Of a stretch of DNA of 29,208 nt, positions 25,511 through 29,208 are shown piece by piece (the first letter of the stretch is position 1; each line of letters begins with the position of its first letter). The notes under the pieces are model-generated. The model did not search any database. It had not been told where the DNA came from and saw only the letters and a list, made by a program, of their open reading frames with translations. Source of the DNA: Bacteroidota bacterium. GTDB lineage: Bacteria > Bacteroidota > Bacteroidia > Bacteroidales > UBA4417. The stretch lies in the NCBI GenBank assembly GCA_020048595.1, contig JAIFMH010000227.1:1-29208 (forward strand), given 5' to 3'. Both the position numbers and the translations under genes were made by a program.

Positions 25511-25703
25511 AAAATAGTAAATAGTTACCTTCGACAAGCTTTGGGTAACAATAGGAAATAGTTCACGCCGGTAAGTTCAGCGTGAAAACGGGAAATAGTT
25601 AATTGCGATGAAATGAGCGGAATGTTAAAGGTCAGATTTCAATAAAAGTGGTTAGATACCTATACTCTTGAATATTGAAACACTAATACCCAAATCCTAA
25701 TCC
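25511..25703. other. Convergent intergenic region with a small hairpin, no gene
   Basis: It lies between the acyl-CoA synthetase and the acyltransferase. TTCACGC (25562-25568) and GCGTGAA (25580-25586) form a 7-bp stem with an 11-nt loop, without a T tract on either side. CCTTCGACAAGCTTTGGGTA (25529-25548) resembles a dispersed intergenic motif I have seen in bacterial genomes. Nothing coding was recognised. Confidence 0.35.
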
Positions 25704-26579
25704 CTAAGCCCTTTCCCTTTTATGTTTCCACCTGTTATGCGACCAAAGCCAGTAAGCGGGTTCCTGTAAAATTGATTTTTCGAGATGTTGAGTATAAAGC
25801 CTGGTTATTTCACCTTCAGGTAAAGAATTCGGATTTTCAGTAAGAAGAACTAATTTCAGTTCATAAAATCCTCTTTTTACTTTTCGTATATCAACATATA
25901 TCACTGGCCAATTGTATCTTCGGGCATATTTTTCGGGTCCGTGAAGCCATGCTGTATGATGATTGAGGAAATCAATCCAATAACATTCTTTCAGGTTTGT
26001 AGGGCTTTGGTCTGAGGCCATAATATAAGCATGTGGAATGTCCGATATATCCTTAAAAGTATTTGAGGTATCCGTTAATGGAGCCAGCCTTGTATTGAAT
26101 CTTGCCCTGTGTTTCTTAACAAATATATCCACCCGGGTATTACTCATACATTTATAAAAGCCCACGATCGGATATTTCATTTGCAATCCAGGTGACAGTG
26201 AACCCCATTCCCAGTTGTTATAATGGCCTGGTACCGAAATAGTACTGACACCTTTATCAAAATAATGATCAGCAAGTTCCGGATTAAGAATAAGATGCCT
26301 GCGTTTAAGTTCCTTTTCATTTAGAGTAAATCCCTTTATACCTTCCAGTCCGATATCACACAGATGGCGATAGAATTTTTTCGTAAGTAACCGGATTTCA
26401 ACCGCATTCTTTTCAGGAAATGAACTCTTCAAATTAGCTTTTACAATAGTACGCCGATAACCAATTAGATAGTAGACCAGAAAATAAGTTGCATCCGACA
26501 AAACATACATCATTCTGAAGGGCATTATCCCGACAAGAACAATCATGAATCTTAAAAAAACATAGGAGATTGTATCCAA
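25704..26579 (-). CDS. LpxL/HtrB-like lysophospholipid acyltransferase
   Basis: 291 aa with an N-terminal hydrophobic anchor (about 5-40: YVFLRFMIVLVGIMPFRMMY and following). The acyltransferase motif HxxxxE is H119-Y-N-N-W-E124 in VPGHYNNWEWG, with the downstream ASDQSP block and a HGPEKYARRYNWPVIYVDI segment, matching the lipid A late-acyltransferase family (LpxL/LpxM, Pfam Lip_A_acyltrans). It probably adds a secondary acyl chain to lipid A at the inner membrane; Bacteroidetes also use family members for aminoacyl or ornithine lipids. Last gene of an operon, 30 bp behind an outer membrane protein gene. Confidence 0.9.
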   Translation of the reverse strand: MDTISYVFLRFMIVLVGIMPFRMMYVLSDATYFLVYYLIGYRRTIVKANLKSSFPEKNAVEIRLLTKKFYRHLCDIGLEGIKGFTLNEKELKRRHLILNPELADHYFDKGVSTISVPGHYNNWEWGSLSPGLQMKYPIVGFYKCMSNTRVDIFVKKHRARFNTRLAPLTDTSNTFKDISDIPHAYIMASDQSPTNLKECYWIDFLNHHTAWLHGPEKYARRYNWPVIYVDIRKVKRGFYELKLVLLTENPNSLPEGEITRLYTQHLEKSILQEPAYWLWSHNRWKHKRERA

Positions 26580-26609
26580 AGTCTTATTTTTGAAGAGTGA
26601 GTCATCAGT

Positions 26610-27476
26610 TTAGAACATGAATCGTATATAAGCCCCGAATCCGGGATTCATATTTTGGTAATCTTCAAGCTTAACCATAAGCCAGTGTGCAGTAATGCCT
26701 GTTTCAATTACAATGCTATTGGCAAAAGTAAGTGCAGTGCCCGCTCCGGCAAATCCACCAACGCCAATACCTCCCTGGTAAACACTGTATGTTTGTGAAT
26801 TCCCGTTGGGAACATAACCTCCATCTTCGTAAATGTTTATCATATTGTATTCAACATCTTCAACATAAAAAGAAGACTTCTTTACCTGTGTGCTGTTCAC
26901 ATTCACTCCACCCATTACATAATATGACAATTTATCAGTTTTCGGGTAGGTGCGTTTAAGTCCGATATCTGCATAAATGCGCTCTTCCACGCCCCGCATG
27001 GGATATAATCGCAAATCAGGATTTCCCAGATAATCCAGTGGGGGATCCACCTCAAAGATGATGACATCATCGGCCTTCAGCTTCATATAGTTAAACTCTA
27101 TCATAATGGCTAATGTGGAATTAAAACAGTATTGAGCGTATATACCAGGCTGCATGGCGAGCTTATAATGCATATTCTCCGGTAAACCGGCAACACTTAT
27201 CGAATCGTTTGCCCCAAGAGCGTGAAATATATCCTGGTACCAATAGTAATTTGACAATACATACTCAACATTGTTTTTATTACTTGATTTGCCATTGTAA
27301 TATGCGGCTGTTGCTTTTGAAGGATAATAAACACCCACATTCAATCCGAAAACCCATCCTCGACCATCTGTTGAATAATCAACTTCAACGTTTGCTTCAT
27401 CAGACTGGGCATACGTGGTAAAACCTGTAAGGACTGACAACAGGTATAAAAACAGGTTTTTCGCTAAACGATCCAT
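26610..27476 (-). CDS. Outer membrane beta-barrel protein, family unknown
   Basis: 288 aa with a signal peptide (MDRLAKNLFLYLLSVLTGFTTYAQ). The mature protein opens at GWVFGLNVGVYYPS, alternates as beta-strands (MQPGIYAQYCFNSTLAIMIE, LSYYVMGGVNVN, GFAGAGTALTFANSIVIETG) and ends in GAYIRFMF with a terminal aromatic, as in 8-12-strand barrels. I cannot assign a function. It is the middle gene of an operon, 22 bp after an Nramp metal transporter and 30 bp before an LpxL-like acyltransferase. A role in metal passage or outer membrane upkeep is possible from context only. Confidence 0.8.
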   Translation of the reverse strand: MDRLAKNLFLYLLSVLTGFTTYAQSDEANVEVDYSTDGRGWVFGLNVGVYYPSKATAAYYNGKSSNKNNVEYVLSNYYWYQDIFHALGANDSISVAGLPENMHYKLAMQPGIYAQYCFNSTLAIMIEFNYMKLKADDVIIFEVDPPLDYLGNPDLRLYPMRGVEERIYADIGLKRTYPKTDKLSYYVMGGVNVNSTQVKKSSFYVEDVEYNMINIYEDGGYVPNGNSQTYSVYQGGIGVGGFAGAGTALTFANSIVIETGITAHWLMVKLEDYQNMNPGFGAYIRFMF

Positions 27477-27498
27477 TGGATTCTGTATTTCGTGTGTT

Positions 27499-28770
27499 TT
27501 ATAAAAAACTTACAAGCAGTCGGATATTCAGTAGAGTAACCACAGCACCAATTACCAAAAGGAACATTGTGAGTGGTAATGAATTGGCATATTTACTCAT
27601 CACTTTTGTTGATGACGTAAGATATATCTGGGTAAATATGGTTATTGGCAATTGTATACTAAGCAGCATTTGCGAGTAAATAAGGCCTTTGAAAGGATTG
27701 CTGATCACAAAAATAATCAGTACAGCAGGTATTAACGATATCAGAACTCCCAATCGTGAGTGGTTATCTTTCATATCGAAAGGTTCGCCAAAGAAACCGG
27801 CAAAAATACTTCCTCCAGCCATAGCCGAAGTGATGGTTGAAGCAATGCCTGCCATCAGTAAGGCAACTGCAAAAACAACTGCGGCATTATTTCCTAACAA
27901 CGGAACCAGCATATTTTTTGCCTGCTGAAGTTCTGCAACCGGAATTTTATACCTGAAAAATGTAGCAGCTGCCATTAGTATCATTGCACTGTTTATAGCC
28001 CAGCCAACGATCATCGAAAAAAGCGTATCCAGAAATTCATAACGGAGTTGCCTGTTTTTTATTTTCTCATCCGAGAGATTCCATTGCCTGCTTTGTATAA
28101 TTTCGGAATGCAGAAACAGATTATGCGGCATTACCACTGCTCCCAGAACACTCATAATCACAATCATTGAACCTTCGGGAAACGAAGGCTTTATCCATCC
28201 AACTACAGCCTGGCTCCAGGAAATATCAGCAAGCGTGAGTTCATATATGAATGAAAGTCCTATCAGGCTTACGAATCCGATAATCCACTTTTCCAGTTTA
28301 CGGTACGAATTTGAAAATAACAGTATTACAATAGTGATCAGTGTAATTATTGCACCAATCCGTATTGGTATGCCAAACAACATTTTTAAAGCGATGGCAC
28401 CTCCCAGTAATTCGGCCAGAGAAGTAGATACAGATGCAACTATCGCTGACGAGAGAACCGATCGTGAAACCCACTTTGGCATATGCATGGTAGCCGCTTC
28501 GGAAAGACACAGGCCGGTAGCAATTCCCAGGTGGGCAACATTATGCTGCAAAACAATCAGCATTATGGTTGATAAGGTAACCATCCATAAAAGCTCATAC
28601 CCATAATCGGCACCTGCTGCCAGGTTTGACGCCCAGTTTCCCGGATCAATAAAGCCAACTGTTACCAGTAACCCGGGGCCAATATACTTGAGAATATCCA
28701 GTCCTCCAAATGATGGTTTGTGATCACGTCGACGAAGGTCCTTTATAAACTCAAAAGGCGAAAATTTCAC
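27499..28770 (-). CDS. mntH: Nramp-family Mn2+/Fe2+ transporter (MntH-like)
   Basis: 423 aa, with about 11 hydrophobic segments. The Nramp metal site is intact: DPGN (42-45) in TM1 and A211-x-x-M214-P-H216 in TM6 (GAVVMPHNLFLHSEI). The methionine is the selectivity residue for Mn2+/Fe2+ over Mg2+/Ca2+, so this is probably a proton-coupled manganese/iron importer of the inner membrane. The start is GTG at 28770: an in-frame TAA lies just upstream and the next methionine is well inside TM2, so no ATG start is available. First gene of an operon with the outer membrane barrel and the acyltransferase (gaps 22 and 30 bp). A close promoter match is listed separately. No Mn riboswitch was recognised in the short leader. 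Confidence 0.94.
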   Translation of the reverse strand: MKFSPFEFIKDLRRRDHKPSFGGLDILKYIGPGLLVTVGFIDPGNWASNLAAGADYGYELLWMVTLSTIMLIVLQHNVAHLGIATGLCLSEAATMHMPKWVSRSVLSSAIVASVSTSLAELLGGAIALKMLFGIPIRIGAIITLITIVILLFSNSYRKLEKWIIGFVSLIGLSFIYELTLADISWSQAVVGWIKPSFPEGSMIVIMSVLGAVVMPHNLFLHSEIIQSRQWNLSDEKIKNRQLRYEFLDTLFSMIVGWAINSAMILMAAATFFRYKIPVAELQQAKNMLVPLLGNNAAVVFAVALLMAGIASTITSAMAGGSIFAGFFGEPFDMKDNHSRLGVLISLIPAVLIIFVISNPFKGLIYSQMLLSIQLPITIFTQIYLTSSTKVMSKYANSLPLTMFLLVIGAVVTLLNIRLLVSFL

Positions 28771-28793
28771 AGGAAAGGCTTATTGTATTTGTG

Positions 28794-28827
28794 CAAAGTT
28801 AAGGATTTATCTGAATGTTGTACTAAA
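28794..28827 (-). promoter_or_regulatory. Promoter of the Nramp operon
   Basis: TAACTTTG (28801-28794, minus strand) matches TAnnTTTG exactly. A TTTAG lies 21 nt upstream (28827-28823), near the -33 position. The implied leader to the GTG start at 28770 is under 20 nt, a spacing similar to that of the ABC-F gene. Confidence 0.48.
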
Positions 28828-28925
28828 CTAAGCCGAAGCTATTATGCCCGGCTGTATTTGGATTGAAATGTAAGTTGCAAGCCTTAACAATAACACTGAT
28901 ATTAGTAATAAAAATGTTTCTGGTG

Positions 28926-28967
28926 AAAAAAAAATCCCTGCCTGCAAATGAAGTTGCAGACAGGGAT
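28926..28967 (-). terminator. Rho-independent terminator of the aldehyde oxidoreductase gene
   Basis: ATCCCTGCCTGCAA (28934-28947) pairs with TTGCAGACAGGGAT (28954-28967) with one mismatch around a 6-nt loop. On the minus strand it is followed by nine T. It lies 23 bp after the stop at 28990. Confidence 0.85.
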
Positions 28968-28989
28968 ATGGTTTATTGAACAACGACTG

Positions 28990-29208
28990 TTATTGCAATG
29001 GAGTAACCACCTCAAGTACTTCAGGCAAATCCATGCCTAATTCCTTTAAATGTGCTATGGTAGGAACTCCATTTTTATTCCATCCGCGGCGTGCATATAC
29101 AGCATCAAGTAGTTGTTCATACCTGTCCTCGCGATAAGCGCGTGTTGCTGTCATTTTTTCCTGGAGCGTCATTTTCGATGGATCCTTGCCAATCAGGTCA
29201 ACAAGCTG
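28990..29208 (-). CDS. Aldehyde:ferredoxin oxidoreductase, C-terminal end (partial)
   Basis: Seventy-two residues of the C-terminus plus stop; the gene continues beyond the right edge of the window, so the internal methionine at 29172 is not its start. The stretch YREDRYEQLLDAVYARRGWN and the following NGVPT and LKELGMDLPEV are the hallmark end of the AOR family (tungsto-/molybdo-bis-pterin enzymes with a [4Fe-4S] cluster), which oxidise aldehydes to acids with ferredoxin. The metal- and cluster-binding parts lie outside the window. A clear terminator follows. AOR family confidence is good; subfamily and substrate cannot be told from this piece. Confidence 0.78.
   Translation of the reverse strand, partial: QLVDLIGKDPSKMTLQEKMTATRAYREDRYEQLLDAVYARRGWNKNGVPTIAHLKELGMDLPEVLEVVTPLQ

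Noticed and set aside
28235..28606. 123-codon open frame antisense to the Nramp gene
   Set aside because: It mirrors hydrophobic transmembrane codons, and the transporter on the other strand has all its motifs.

Overview
This window is chromosomal DNA of a Bacteroidota (Bacteroidetes) bacterium, probably of the Bacteroidales/Marinilabiliales side. The evidence is a glycanase with a type IX secretion (T9SS) C-terminal sorting domain, AT-rich leaders without strong Shine-Dalgarno sites, several exact matches to the Bacteroidetes -7 promoter box TAnnTTTG, many exported proteins with a signal peptide ending in AQ, and GH29/GH33 glycosidases. No rRNA, tRNA, CRISPR array, phage or transposase gene was seen. 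All coordinates and starts were read by eye from the sequence; family names rest on motif recognition, not on searches.

Layout. 144-1595 (+): exported thioredoxin-fold protein. 5844-1777 (-): three-gene glycosidase operon GH29 fucosidase, GH33 sialidase, GH29 fucosidase. 6099-8075 (+): T9SS-secreted GH5 glycanase. 9280-8172 (-): two periplasmic thioredoxin-like proteins overlapping by 4 bp, ended by a clear hairpin/T-tract terminator. 9537-10781 (+): unrecognised envelope protein. 10865-11025 (-): possible decayed small ORF. 11077-16321 (+): serine beta-lactamase-like hydrolase, cytochrome c-PQQ glucose/sorbosone dehydrogenase fusion, and a TonB-dependent receptor that resembles the PQQ transporter PqqU/YncD. 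16367-16510: nested palindromic REP-like element between convergent genes. 18788-16581 (-): bifunctional trehalose-6-phosphate synthase/phosphatase. 20186-18996 (-): CapA-like metallophosphatase. 21546-20311 (-): LpxR-like outer membrane protein with a lipoprotein signal. 23422-21776 (-): ABC-F ATPase. 23682-25475 (+): long-chain acyl-CoA synthetase. 28770-25704 (-): operon of an Nramp metal transporter (GTG start), an outer membrane barrel and an LpxL/HtrB-like acyltransferase. 28990-29208 (-): C-terminal end of a tungsten aldehyde:ferredoxin oxidoreductase running off the window.

How it fits together. The left third is carbohydrate foraging (removal of sialic acid and fucose caps, beta-glycan cleavage) without a SusC/SusD pair in view. 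The middle holds what I consider the most interesting unit: a PQQ-dependent dehydrogenase next to a receptor that could import its cofactor, in a phylum not known for PQQ synthesis. The right half is envelope and lipid maintenance (LpxR-like, LpxL-like, FadD), stress protection (trehalose, ABC-F) and Mn/Fe uptake. No intergenic stretch exceeds 300 bp; what the longer ones hold is listed under features and findings.
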